Positions 1 through 7,210 of a stretch of 32,682 nucleotides of DNA are shown piece after piece. Each line of letters starts with the position of its first letter. Within the stretch, counting starts at the first letter, position 1. Source of the stretch: Chloroflexota bacterium (lineage in GTDB: Bacteria; Chloroflexota; Dehalococcoidia; Lucifugimonadales; JACPCL1); assembly GCA_016179765.1 (NCBI GenBank), contig JACPCL010000025.1:1-32682 (forward strand), given 5' to 3'. The notes beneath the pieces were generated by a model. The model ran no database searches. It saw only the letters and a program-made list of their open reading frames with translations, and had not been told where the DNA came from. Made by a program: the position numbers and the translations under genes.

Positions 1-135
1 AACCAAAAGGGGGAGTTCGTCAGCGTCAGCACCAGCCATCCCTGGGCCAGCCCCTCCACCGTCCACGCCGCGGAGCTTGCGAAGGAGTTCGCCAGCAGCC
101 ACCGGTACCCTGGCACACGAAAGATGCTCCAGTAG
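1..135 (+). CDS. C-terminal end of an unidentified protein (partial)
   Basis: The first frame is open from the window edge to a TAG at 133-135 and gives 44 residues that look like a real C-terminus: a Ser/Thr/His-rich stretch (VSVSTSHPWASPSTVHAAEL) followed by a basic amphipathic tail ending KMLQ. The start lies outside the window. I do not recognise the family. It runs toward the patatin-like gene on the opposite strand, so the two genes converge across 136-271, where I see no clear terminator. Confidence 0.45.
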   Translation, partial: NQKGEFVSVSTSHPWASPSTVHAAELAKEFASSHRYPGTRKMLQ

Positions 136-271
136 GTGGTCACGGCTGCTTTAGGGTGGGGAGGGCTGCCAGGGTTTCCTGGTACGCCAGATGCATCGCC
201 CCAAACCGGTATGCCAGGCTCTGTGGCCCCTTCTCTCTTGCCAGGTCTTTGAGGGCCTGCTTCTCCAGGCT

Positions 272-2785
272 CTAGGCATCTATTTCTCCCGTCAGGGGTA
301 CCCAATTAAGTGACGCTGCTGCATCGGTCACCGCGCGGCCGGCGATGTAGCCAAGCTGCCGGTAGGATTCAAACTGCGGCTGCTCAAACTGCTGGTCCAG
401 GGTTGAATCGTAGGGGAACCTTGGGTTGACCTGGCGCATGTAGTTGATGATGTCGGGGGAGAGGGCGCCTTCAACGACCCCGCTCTTGATCAGCACCAGG
501 AAGCCCGTATCCTGGTCCGTGAGGTCGCTCGCCTTCCCATGACGATTGTCCCTGGCCATCCTCGGGTAGCGAATCCTGCCCACGGCAAAGTAGCTCCCGG
601 CGTACCCGGTCTCCTTGCTTCGCTCAAGGAGTCGCAGGTCTATGTCCACCTCCACGCCAAAGTCAATGCGGGCCAACCGTAAGGGAATGCCGATGCCCCC
701 AAAGTTCACGGCTTTGTCTCCCTGGGGTTCTCCGGTGGCATCCACCGCAATGATAAACTTGCACCGCCGTCGCAGCAGCTCGTAGATGCCCAGGTTCTCA
801 AAGTGCCCGCCGTCTGAAAGGTAAACGTGGGGTCCCGCATCGTAAGCCTTCCCCATCATCTCCTGCCAGTAGCAGCCAGGGAACCGCTCCCCTATCAGCT
901 CTTTCCACAAAGCCAGTTCCTTCCACCACGGCAACGATGCTCTCTGTTCCCACCTCTTGCCCCAGTCGGGGTTCGCTACCCATGCGCCCAGCCGTATGTT
1001 GAGCAGCGTGGTCACCACGCTCAGGGTTGGGTGCGTCTTCATCCCCATGTTGGGAGACGCCGCTGCCCCAGAAATAGCTGCAGCCTGCGAGAGCCGCATG
1101 TTCCCTAGCTCTGTCTCGGTGACTTCGGTTGTCGTTCCCCATCCCGTAGCGTTGGAGCCATAGGTCGTGGGTGAAATCACATAGGATTCCGCCCGGCGGT
1201 CCCGCCTCGGTAGCAGCTTGCTGCCTGTGGTGTTCAACGCCGTGACTACCAGGTGCAGGGGAGAAGAAGGCGCGCTTTCCCCCGGACCAATCCCGTTCTT
1301 CCTCCTCAGGCTTCCCATCGTCAGGTCGGGCCGCTCCCAGACCTTGCGCCAAATCCCCTGGGCAACCGCTTGCCCCTTCCTCTTAGGTGGCTTGGCGGCG
1401 ATCACCCACGTGCGCAGAATGCGTTCCTCATAGAGGTTGTTCAAAGAAAGCCGGTTGAGCAAGGCCGTACCCCATCCCGTGGCCCAACCTGCGCACACGA
1501 GGCTTAACGCCGCGACGGCGATGAACCAGCGCCAACGGATTACCGTGTCCGCGCTGGCTCCTTGTAGTGACCCCGCCGATGGAAACACGGCCGTCCATAG
1601 AAAGTAGTACCACACAAGCGCCACAACCAGCAAAAGCACGTAACCTCCCACCGCCAGGCCAATCTTAGGTAGGACTCTATTGGCAGCCGTAAGAGTCGTT
1701 TTCTTCGCCCACTCTGGCACGGTCAGCTTGCGCGCGGAAGCCCCCGCCACACCCATACCTCCAAAGCCTAATGCTGCCAGCACGATCTCCCCCAGGAATC
1801 CCGTCCCTTTCAGCACCACCAGCCAGTGCACTCCCCACATACCGAGCACCATGATGACACACACCGCTAACACCCCTGCCGATACAAGAAGCACCTCTAT
1901 GAGCTTGGTTATCACCTTTCTGGCTGTCTCGTGATCACGGTAGTCCCTCCCGGATGTAGTCTGCTGCACGGAGGCAACGACAAACAGAACAAACCCCAGC
2001 AACAGGATCACCCCCACCGGCGCCAGGGGCGCCGCCAGCGCCAACCAATGGTCCGACAACCATGTCGGGCCACATCCAGCAGAGAACAACGGGTCAAACC
2101 GGCACCACCAGCTTTCGGGGATGAACATCGTCGCGAGAAAGACCCCCGTTGGCAGCGGCAGCAGGAAAAACAGCCATGTCGCCAGCAATGAGAAGAGATA
2201 CCGCGCAGCGCCCGCCCAGGTCTCCCCGTCAAAGAGACCAAATGTCGGCGCTATCATGTTGGCGTTCTCCCGCACGTGGCGAAGGGCAGGGCTTTCCAGC
2301 CCGTGGACGGGGGCAACTTCTCCCTCCTCACCCCCGCTGTGCTGTGGCCCCGGAAAGCCGTAGGGGAAGGAGCTGGCCGAGACTCCGAAGCGTTCAAGGT
2401 TTGGCGACTCGTAGGGAAGAGGCTCGGCGCAGAGGCTCGTGAGAGATGTCCCGAAGTAGCCGCCGCCCGAGACGGTGGCCATGTAGTCCGCCTTCGCCAG
2501 CAGCCCATCCGGCTCCAAAGAACCCCTGCGCGCCAGGGCCTGGGCTACCCCCAGGCAGAAGGTGGCAGACCGCATGCCTCCCCCGGAAAAGGCGATGCCC
2601 ATGAGCTCGTTGGATGCGGCTATCTTCCCAGCGTCTACCTCTGGCTCCCCCTTCGCCCTTCGGCGAGGGTTCACCCAATCCTCCGTCTCCTTGCGGAACG
2701 CCGCGGCAAAGCTCCCGTTCAGGCCTTCCTGACCACGAGGGGCATTGCCCTTGGTTTCTCCCCCGGGGCGTCCGGGCGTCGCCAT
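272..2785 (-). CDS. patatin-like phospholipase with a large internal membrane domain
   Basis: This 837-residue protein has the split core of a patatin-type acyl hydrolase. The oxyanion-hole motif GGGMR lies near residues 68-72, the nucleophile elbow TVSGGG has Ser106, and the catalytic-dyad motif SDGGHFENLG has Asp658. Patatins use this Ser-Asp dyad to hydrolyse acyl esters of lipids. Between the two halves are several strongly hydrophobic segments, roughly residues 190-440, so the enzyme is probably anchored in the cytoplasmic membrane. The residue two before the nucleophile is Thr rather than the usual Gly of GXSXG. The start chosen is the first ATG of the long frame; its N-terminal 60 residues are polar and poorly conserved-looking. 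The substrate cannot be read from sequence. Family assignment is firm; phospholipase activity is an inference. Confidence 0.85.
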   Translation of the reverse strand: MATPGRPGGETKGNAPRGQEGLNGSFAAAFRKETEDWVNPRRRAKGEPEVDAGKIAASNELMGIAFSGGGMRSATFCLGVAQALARRGSLEPDGLLAKADYMATVSGGGYFGTSLTSLCAEPLPYESPNLERFGVSASSFPYGFPGPQHSGGEEGEVAPVHGLESPALRHVRENANMIAPTFGLFDGETWAGAARYLFSLLATWLFFLLPLPTGVFLATMFIPESWWCRFDPLFSAGCGPTWLSDHWLALAAPLAPVGVILLLGFVLFVVASVQQTTSGRDYRDHETARKVITKLIEVLLVSAGVLAVCVIMVLGMWGVHWLVVLKGTGFLGEIVLAALGFGGMGVAGASARKLTVPEWAKKTTLTAANRVLPKIGLAVGGYVLLLVVALVWYYFLWTAVFPSAGSLQGASADTVIRWRWFIAVAALSLVCAGWATGWGTALLNRLSLNNLYEERILRTWVIAAKPPKRKGQAVAQGIWRKVWERPDLTMGSLRRKNGIGPGESAPSSPLHLVVTALNTTGSKLLPRRDRRAESYVISPTTYGSNATGWGTTTEVTETELGNMRLSQAAAISGAAASPNMGMKTHPTLSVVTTLLNIRLGAWVANPDWGKRWEQRASLPWWKELALWKELIGERFPGCYWQEMMGKAYDAGPHVYLSDGGHFENLGIYELLRRRCKFIIAVDATGEPQGDKAVNFGGIGIPLRLARIDFGVEVDIDLRLLERSKETGYAGSYFAVGRIRYPRMARDNRHGKASDLTDQDTGFLVLIKSGVVEGALSPDIINYMRQVNPRFPYDSTLDQQFEQPQFESYRQLGYIAGRAVTDAAASLNWVPLTGEIDA

Positions 2786-2956
2786 AGCCTGCTCCCTTCT
2801 GCGCCTTTCTGGTCAGCAACTCCAAGGCGCTGCGCATCACGGCGGGACAGCCACCAACCCAGTCGCCCTCTACAGGATACCGCCTGCCATGTACGGCCCC
2901 TACTATAGCAAAAGGCGCTCTCAAAAGCGCCTTTGCACTCCCACGCCGCATAGTAA

Positions 2957-2986
2957 AGTAGGGGCGCAGTATGCTGCGCCCCTACT
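2957..2986. repeat. GTAGGGGCG-type palindrome, copy 1
   Basis: A near-perfect inverted repeat with outer arms AGTAGGGGCGCAG and CTGCGCCCCTACT around TATG. It lies between the divergent patatin and FAH-family genes. The same outer arms recur at 7183, 14464 and 22791 with different inner arms. A separate 9-bp hairpin (AAAGGCGCT / AGCGCCTTT) is at 2911-2934. Confidence 0.8.
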
Positions 2987-3049
2987 GCTTTCGGGCAACC
3001 TCTTGGGGCCCCTGTATCTTCCTACTTTCATCGCCCCCTTCCCCAATGG

Positions 3050-3078
3050 TTGCCCACTATCCATAGGCGGCGTATACT
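3050..3078 (+). promoter_or_regulatory. sigma-70-type promoter for the FAH-family gene
   Basis: TTGCCC at 3050-3055 and TATACT at 3073-3078 are separated by exactly 17 bases, close to the housekeeping consensus. The predicted transcription start near 3085 would give a 5' leader of about 50 bases with an AGGAGG ribosome binding site just before the ATG at 3137. This is a pattern match only. Confidence 0.55.
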
Positions 3079-3136
3079 CCCCTCGTCTGATGAGGCCGGG
3101 CTGTGGTGAGCCGAGATAGGACCTAGGAGGGTTCCC

Positions 3137-4084
3137 ATGAAGCTTCTTTTGTTCAACGATGGCCATCCGGGTCTGCTCCGCGGCGATAATGAGGTGGTAG
3201 CTATCCGACCGTTGGTATCAGGGGGGGGCCAGCAGGCGATGCAGGAGATTATCGCCAACTTTGACAGGCTACGGGACGGGCTGCGCACTCGGGAGAGGAC
3301 CGGCGAAGCCGTACCCCTCTCCAGCGTCAAGCTCCTCCCGCCGCTGCCGCGCCCCGGCAAGATCCTGGCCATGGGCGGCAACTTCAGCGAGTTCGGCCAC
3401 CGGCCCCCTGCACCCATGTGGGGGTTCACCAAGTCCACCGACGCCGTCATCGGCCCCGGCGACACCTGCGTCCTCCCGCCCGTTGACGCCAACATCTTCC
3501 ACCACGAGCCAGAGCTGGTGCTGGTGTTCGGGCGTGCAGGCAAGAACATCAGGTCGGCGAACGCCCTTGACTACGTCTTCGGCTACACCTGCGGCGTGGA
3601 CGTATCCGCCAGGGTACCCGCAGCCCCCGGCGCGGGTGCAGGCGGCGGCCCCAGGCGCGACGCCCTGCCCCTCTCGGCCCACAAGTCCTACAAGACCTTC
3701 GCTCCCCTGGGTCCCTGGATCGTCACCAAGGACGAGGTCCCAGACCCGCAGAAGCTCCAGGTGCGCCTCTGGGACAACGGCGAGCTGCGCGGCGACTACA
3801 ACACCTCCGACATCAACCACTCCATCGCCGACTCTATTGAGTTCGCCACCGCCCTGGAAAGCGTCAACCCGGGCGATGCCTTCTACCTCGGCACCAACCA
3901 CCAGGGCCTCGGCGCGATGCAGGACGGCGACGCCATTGATTTGGAGATTGAGAAGATTGGCCGCCTCTCCTTCCGCGTCAGCGACCCCCTCAAGCGCCGC
4001 TGGCCCAGGGGCGTGGACCAGCTCACCGCCGAGGATGTCCGCACCGGCGCCGGCGGCCCCGGCCGGAGACAGAGGCCGCTGTAG
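3137..4084 (+). CDS. fumarylacetoacetate hydrolase (FAH) family protein
   Basis: This 315-residue protein has the FAH fold signatures: a metal-binding EPEL motif in HHEPELVLVF near residue 118, the GVDVSAR segment that corresponds to the family's NDVSAR metal-ligand region, and the SYKTFAPLGPWIV segment near residue 190. Members cleave or decarboxylate 2-oxo acids and acylpyruvates in aromatic or amino-acid breakdown, using Mg2+ or Mn2+. The usual Asn of NDVSAR is Val here. A strong AGGAGG ribosome binding site supports the ATG. The C-terminal 30 residues are basic and Gly/Pro-rich, beyond the catalytic core. No neighbouring catabolic gene indicates the substrate, so only the family is assigned. 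Confidence 0.85.
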   Translation: MKLLLFNDGHPGLLRGDNEVVAIRPLVSGGGQQAMQEIIANFDRLRDGLRTRERTGEAVPLSSVKLLPPLPRPGKILAMGGNFSEFGHRPPAPMWGFTKSTDAVIGPGDTCVLPPVDANIFHHEPELVLVFGRAGKNIRSANALDYVFGYTCGVDVSARVPAAPGAGAGGGPRRDALPLSAHKSYKTFAPLGPWIVTKDEVPDPQKLQVRLWDNGELRGDYNTSDINHSIADSIEFATALESVNPGDAFYLGTNHQGLGAMQDGDAIDLEIEKIGRLSFRVSDPLKRRWPRGVDQLTAEDVRTGAGGPGRRQRPL

Positions 4085-4122
4085 CCCACCCCTTTTCCTT
4101 TCCACCCCCCTTGCGGGGCTGC

Positions 4123-4145
4123 CCCTCTCCCTTGATGGGAGAGGG
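4123..4145. repeat. CCCTCTCCC hairpin downstream of the FAH gene
   Basis: A perfect 9-bp stem CCCTCTCCC / GGGAGAGGG with a TTGAT loop, 38 bases after the FAH stop codon. It is followed by ATACAGGGTGAGGGTGA rather than a T-run, so it is not a classical intrinsic terminator. Similar G/C hairpins followed by GGGGGAGAGGTAA-like bases recur in the window. Confidence 0.5.
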
Positions 4146-4167
4146 ATACAGGGTGAGGGTGACACCT

Positions 4168-4227
4168 GTAGGGGCGCAAGGCCTATCTCACGTAACCCGT
4201 AGGGAGCAGAACAGCGTGTCTGCCCAC
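4168..4227. repeat. decayed GTAGGGGCG palindrome remnants
   Basis: A lone left arm GTAGGGGCG at 4168-4176 and a broken copy at 4199-4227 (GTAGGG, then GCAGA pairing with TCTGC, ending CCCAC) look like degenerate members of the palindrome family. The rest of 4085-4460 is C-rich sequence with no supportable gene. Confidence 0.35.
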
Positions 4228-4462
4228 AAACGTACCCCCCTGCCATCCGCCCCTTCCCCATTCCCACCCCCGCCTGCTACCATCGTCCCATGACTACCAC
4301 AGCCTCATGCGCCAGGCCCTCAGCCGCCAACCCCTCAGCCAGCCCGACGAATCTCGGATTTGTTCCTCCAAAAAAGAAAACAATTCCAAAGCCAGCCCAG
4401 ATACCACCCAGCCCGTAAAAACAAAGGCTCCCCCCACACAACCCTCCGCCCCTCTGCGCTCC

Positions 4463-4494
4463 GCCCGTATGCCCGTTTGCCCGTTTGCCCGTTT
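4463..4494 (+). repeat. four tandem copies of an octamer (GCCCGTTT)
   Basis: Four head-to-tail 8-base units, GCCCGTAT then three GCCCGTTT, lie directly upstream of ffh. Each unit junction recreates TTGCCC, a -35-like hexamer, so unit number could shift which -35 is used. Confidence 0.75.
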
Positions 4495-4514
4495 GCCGGT
4501 GTGTCCGCTAAAAT
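4485..4514 (+). promoter_or_regulatory. putative ffh promoter giving a leaderless mRNA
   Basis: TTGCCC at 4485-4490 and TAAAAT at 4509-4514 are 18 bases apart. Transcription would begin about seven bases after the -10, at or next to the A of the ffh ATG (4521). No Shine-Dalgarno sequence precedes that ATG, which fits a leaderless transcript. The -35 falls in the octamer repeat. Confidence 0.5.
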
Positions 4515-4520
4515 ATCCCC

Positions 4521-5861
4521 ATGTTTGACGCCCTTACCGATAAGCTCACCAGCGTCTTCCAGCGCCTCGCCTCCCGCGGCCGCCTCACCGAGGCCGACGT
4601 TGACGCCGCCCTGCGCGAGGTCCGTGTCGCCCTCCTGGAGGCCGACGTCAACTTCCGCGTCGCCCGCGACCTCATCGCCCGGGTGCGGGAGCGCGCTCTG
4701 GGCCAGCAGGTGCTCCAGAGCCTCAGCCCCGGCCAGCAGGTCGTCAAGATCGTCTACGAGGAGCTGGCCTCAGTCCTTGGCGGCTCCACCGAGGCCCAGA
4801 GCCTGCGCCCCTCCCCCCAGGCCCCCTCCGTGCTCCTGATGGTCGGCCTGCAAGGCTCCGGCAAGACCACCACCGCCGCCAAGCTGGCCCTCCACCTGCG
4901 CAAGCAGGGCCACCGCAGCCTCCTTGTCGCCGCGGACCTGCGCCGCCCCGCCGCCGTCCAGCAACTTGTGGCCCTGGGCAAGCAGTTGGACATCCCTGTC
5001 TACCAGGAAAACCCCCAGGGCAACACCGCCATCCAGGTCGCCAGAAGCGGCGTGGAGCATGGACGCTCCCTGGGCGTCACCTGGGTCATCGTGGACACCG
5101 GGGGCCGTCTGCACGTGGACGATGAGCTGATGCAGGAGCTGGAGGAGGTCAAGGCGGCGACCTCGCCCGCCGAAACGCTCCTGGTGGTGGACGCCATGAC
5201 CGGCCAGGACGCCGTGCGCGCCGCCGGGGAGTTCCACGGGCGCATCGGCCTCACCGGCCTGGTGCTCTCCAAGCTGGACGGCGATGCTCGGGGCGGCGCC
5301 GCCCTCTCCATCGCCTCTGTCACCGGCGTCCCCGTCAAGTTTGTCGGCACGGGGGAGCGCCCCGACGCCCTGGAGGCCTTCTACCCGGACCGCATGGCCT
5401 CCCGCATCCTGGGCATGGGCGACGTTAAAACCCTGGTGGAGCTGGCCCAGCAGGAGATTGACGAGAAGCAGGCCAAAGCCCTGGAACGGAAGATACGCCA
5501 GGCTACCTTTAACCTGGAGGACTTCCTCCAGCAGTTACGGCAGCTCAAGCGCATGGGATCGCTCAGCCAGATCCTGAGTATGATGCCGGGCTTCTCCGCC
5601 CTCAGCAAGCGCCTGCCCAAGGACGCTGCCGACGAAGGCCATCTGAAGCGCATAGAGGCCATCATCCTCTCCATGACCGCCGAGGAGCGCCGCAACCCGG
5701 AGATGCTCAACGGCAGCCGCCGGCGGCGCGTGGCGCTGGGCAGTGGCACCACCCCCTCCGACGTCAACCAGCTTCTGAACCAGTTCAAGCAGACCCAGAA
5801 GCTGATGAAGCAGTTCTCCACCCCCGGGGGCCGCAAGGCCATCACCCGCATGATGCGATAG
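4521..5861 (+). CDS. ffh: signal recognition particle protein Ffh (SRP54 GTPase)
   Basis: Ffh binds SRP RNA and signal peptides of nascent membrane proteins and docks ribosomes at FtsY. All three domains are visible in 446 residues. The helical N domain covers 1-90. The G domain has the P-loop GLQGSGKTTT (109-118), DTGGR (192-196, usually DTAGR) and SKLDGDARGG (250-259, usually TKLD). The M domain starts near 297 (LGMGDVKTLVE) and has the GSLSQILSMMPG segment near 346. Length is normal. The start is the only Met before the conserved N domain and has no ribosome binding site, which agrees with the leaderless promoter reading. The gene is followed by repeats rather than rpsP, its frequent partner elsewhere. 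Confidence 0.97.
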   Translation: MFDALTDKLTSVFQRLASRGRLTEADVDAALREVRVALLEADVNFRVARDLIARVRERALGQQVLQSLSPGQQVVKIVYEELASVLGGSTEAQSLRPSPQAPSVLLMVGLQGSGKTTTAAKLALHLRKQGHRSLLVAADLRRPAAVQQLVALGKQLDIPVYQENPQGNTAIQVARSGVEHGRSLGVTWVIVDTGGRLHVDDELMQELEEVKAATSPAETLLVVDAMTGQDAVRAAGEFHGRIGLTGLVLSKLDGDARGGAALSIASVTGVPVKFVGTGERPDALEAFYPDRMASRILGMGDVKTLVELAQQEIDEKQAKALERKIRQATFNLEDFLQQLRQLKRMGSLSQILSMMPGFSALSKRLPKDAADEGHLKRIEAIILSMTAEERRNPEMLNGSRRRRVALGSGTTPSDVNQLLNQFKQTQKLMKQFSTPGGRKAITRMMR

Positions 5862-5883
5862 AGACACACCTAACCCCCTTAAT

Positions 5884-5908
5884 CCCCCTTCCCGACTCGG
5901 GAAGGGGG
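5884..5908. repeat. CCCCCTTCCC / GGGAAGGGGG hairpin after ffh
   Basis: A perfect 10-bp stem with a GACTC loop begins 23 bases after the ffh stop. It is followed by AAAGAAAAAATG, so on the plus strand it lacks the T-run of an intrinsic terminator. It resembles G/C-rich hairpins inside the R2 elements of this window. Confidence 0.5.
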
Positions 5909-5918
5909 AAAGAAAAAA

Positions 5919-6016
5919 TGTAAAGATGGGGGTTGCGGCTTTGCCGCAACCCCCATCTTTACAGAATCTAGGTCCCCCTCTCCTGCAGGAGAGGGGGACT
6001 ACAGGGGGAGAGGTAA
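5919..6016 (+). repeat. two-hairpin module, copy 1
   Basis: Hairpin 1 is a perfect 21-bp stem (arms from 5919 and ending 5963; left arm begins TGTAAAGATGGGGGTTGCGG) with a TTT loop. The linker GAATCTAG follows. Hairpin 2 is a perfect 28-base palindrome at 5972-5999 with outer bases GTCCCCC/GGGGGAC. A conserved tail, TACAGGGGGAGAGGTAA, ends the module. Copy 2 at 17668 keeps the linker, the outer bases of hairpin 2 and the tail but has entirely different stem sequences. It sits between the convergent ffh and VIT1-type genes. Confidence 0.8.
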
Positions 6017-6019
6017 GTC

Positions 6020-7150
6020 CTACTCCAGCGCCACCCCCACCAGGCGGCCAATGCCGTTGGTCAGAGCACCCGCCAGCGCGCCTACCAGGAGCATCCGCAG
6101 GCTACCCCAAAGGGCGTTTTTGTTGGAGATGCTGGCCAAGACGCCGCCTACCAGGAGCAACGCCAGGCCAGTCAGGGCGCCGCTGGCCAGGAAGGCCATG
6201 CTGTTGACTCCAAAGAGGTAAGGGACCACAGGGACGACGGCCCCCAAAGAGAAGGAGAGGAAGGAGCTGATAGCCGCACCCCAAGGGGAGCCAAGCTGGT
6301 CGGGGTCCAGGCCAAGCTCCTCCCGCACCATGGTCTCCAGGGCAACCTCCTTGTTTTGCATCACCCGCGCCGCAAGCAGGTCGGCCTCCTCCTTGGTGAG
6401 TCCCTTCATGCGGTAGATGAGGGAAAGCTCCTCCTGCTCCTCCTGTGGGAACTCCTCCATCTCCCGCCGCTCCTTCTCAATACGAGACTCCGTCAGGTCG
6501 CGGTCGGCTCGCATGGAGACGTACTCGCCGGCAGCCATGGAGAAGGCGCCGGCCAGCAGGCCGGCCACGCCCGCCAGCAGGATAATCTCCGGGTTTGAGG
6601 TGCCACCGGCGACGCCCCACACCAGGCCAAAGTTGGAGACCAGGCCATCGTTGACCCCCAGGACCCCGGCCCGGAAGGCGCCGGCTGCTGCTGCGGTCTC
6701 CCACCCTTTGCCCGCTATCTCCTGGCCGGAACTGGGATGGCCTTCGCGTAAGTCCCGCAGCTTCTGGGAGTGCTCCTCCCCCTCAATCATCACCTGAAGG
6801 GCCTCGGGGTCGCCGCCATACATGCGGGTGTCCTCGCCCTCAATGCGCAGCACCAGGGGCAGAACCCTCCTGGCGCCCAGAGCTTTTGCCAGCAGGCTCA
6901 GGAGGCGCACCCGCGCCGTTTTCCTTGGCGTAGGCGACTGCGGGTGTGGGATGCCCAGCTTGGCTGCCCAGTGGGCAACGTGTCGCTGCTCCGATTCTAC
7001 TAGCCCCTGGAACACCTTCCTCCTCTCGGCGTCCTGCTCAGCAGCCAGCATGGCGGAATACAGCGCCACCGCTTCCCGCTCAGCCTCTAGGTAGCGCCTG
7101 TACTTGCGTTGGGTCTCGTTGTCTTTGGAGCTTTGTTGGTGCGTTGTCAT
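6020..7150 (-). CDS. ferritin-like (erythrin) / VIT1-CCC1 family iron transporter fusion
   Basis: The protein has 376 residues. The N-terminal 130 or so form a rubrerythrin/ferritin-like helical domain: an E-rich helix with E26 and Y31, then E38, then a VESEQRHVAHW segment with E52, E54 and H57, and a second Glu/His cluster MIEGEEHSQKL further on. Residues from about 150 form a VIT1/CCC1 transporter: AGVLGVNDGLVSNFGLVWG, then AGAFSMAAGEYVSM, a cytosolic Glu-rich helical metal-binding stretch (REMEEFPQEEQEEL), and three C-terminal hydrophobic segments. VIT1/CCC1 proteins move Fe2+ or Mn2+ out of the cytosol, and the ferritin-like part probably binds iron first. It lies 56 bases downstream of alkA on the same strand with a palindrome between, so co-transcription is possible but not certain. 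No good ribosome binding site is seen. Confidence 0.9.
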   Translation of the reverse strand: MTTHQQSSKDNETQRKYRRYLEAEREAVALYSAMLAAEQDAERRKVFQGLVESEQRHVAHWAAKLGIPHPQSPTPRKTARVRLLSLLAKALGARRVLPLVLRIEGEDTRMYGGDPEALQVMIEGEEHSQKLRDLREGHPSSGQEIAGKGWETAAAAGAFRAGVLGVNDGLVSNFGLVWGVAGGTSNPEIILLAGVAGLLAGAFSMAAGEYVSMRADRDLTESRIEKERREMEEFPQEEQEELSLIYRMKGLTKEEADLLAARVMQNKEVALETMVREELGLDPDQLGSPWGAAISSFLSFSLGAVVPVVPYLFGVNSMAFLASGALTGLALLLVGGVLASISNKNALWGSLRMLLVGALAGALTNGIGRLVGVALE

Positions 7151-7182
7151 AGCTCGTGGACCGGTAGTGTGTTACGTCCCCT

Positions 7183-7210
7183 GTAGGGGCGCAGCATGCT
7201 GCGCCCCTAC
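7183..7210. repeat. GTAGGGGCG-type palindrome, copy 2 (overlaps alkA stop)
   Basis: A perfect 28-base palindrome with outer arms GTAGGGGCG/CGCCCCTAC and inner GCAGCATGCTGC core. The TAG stop codon of alkA (7207-7209, minus strand) is the TAG of the palindrome's own GTAGGGG end, so the repeat supplies the end of the gene. Confidence 0.85.

Noticed and set aside
3269-4267. Long open frame (332 codons) on the minus strand opposite the FAH-family gene
   Set aside because: It is the antisense of a clear enzyme gene, is Gly/Val/Ala-rich from GC-biased third positions, and has no domain motif.
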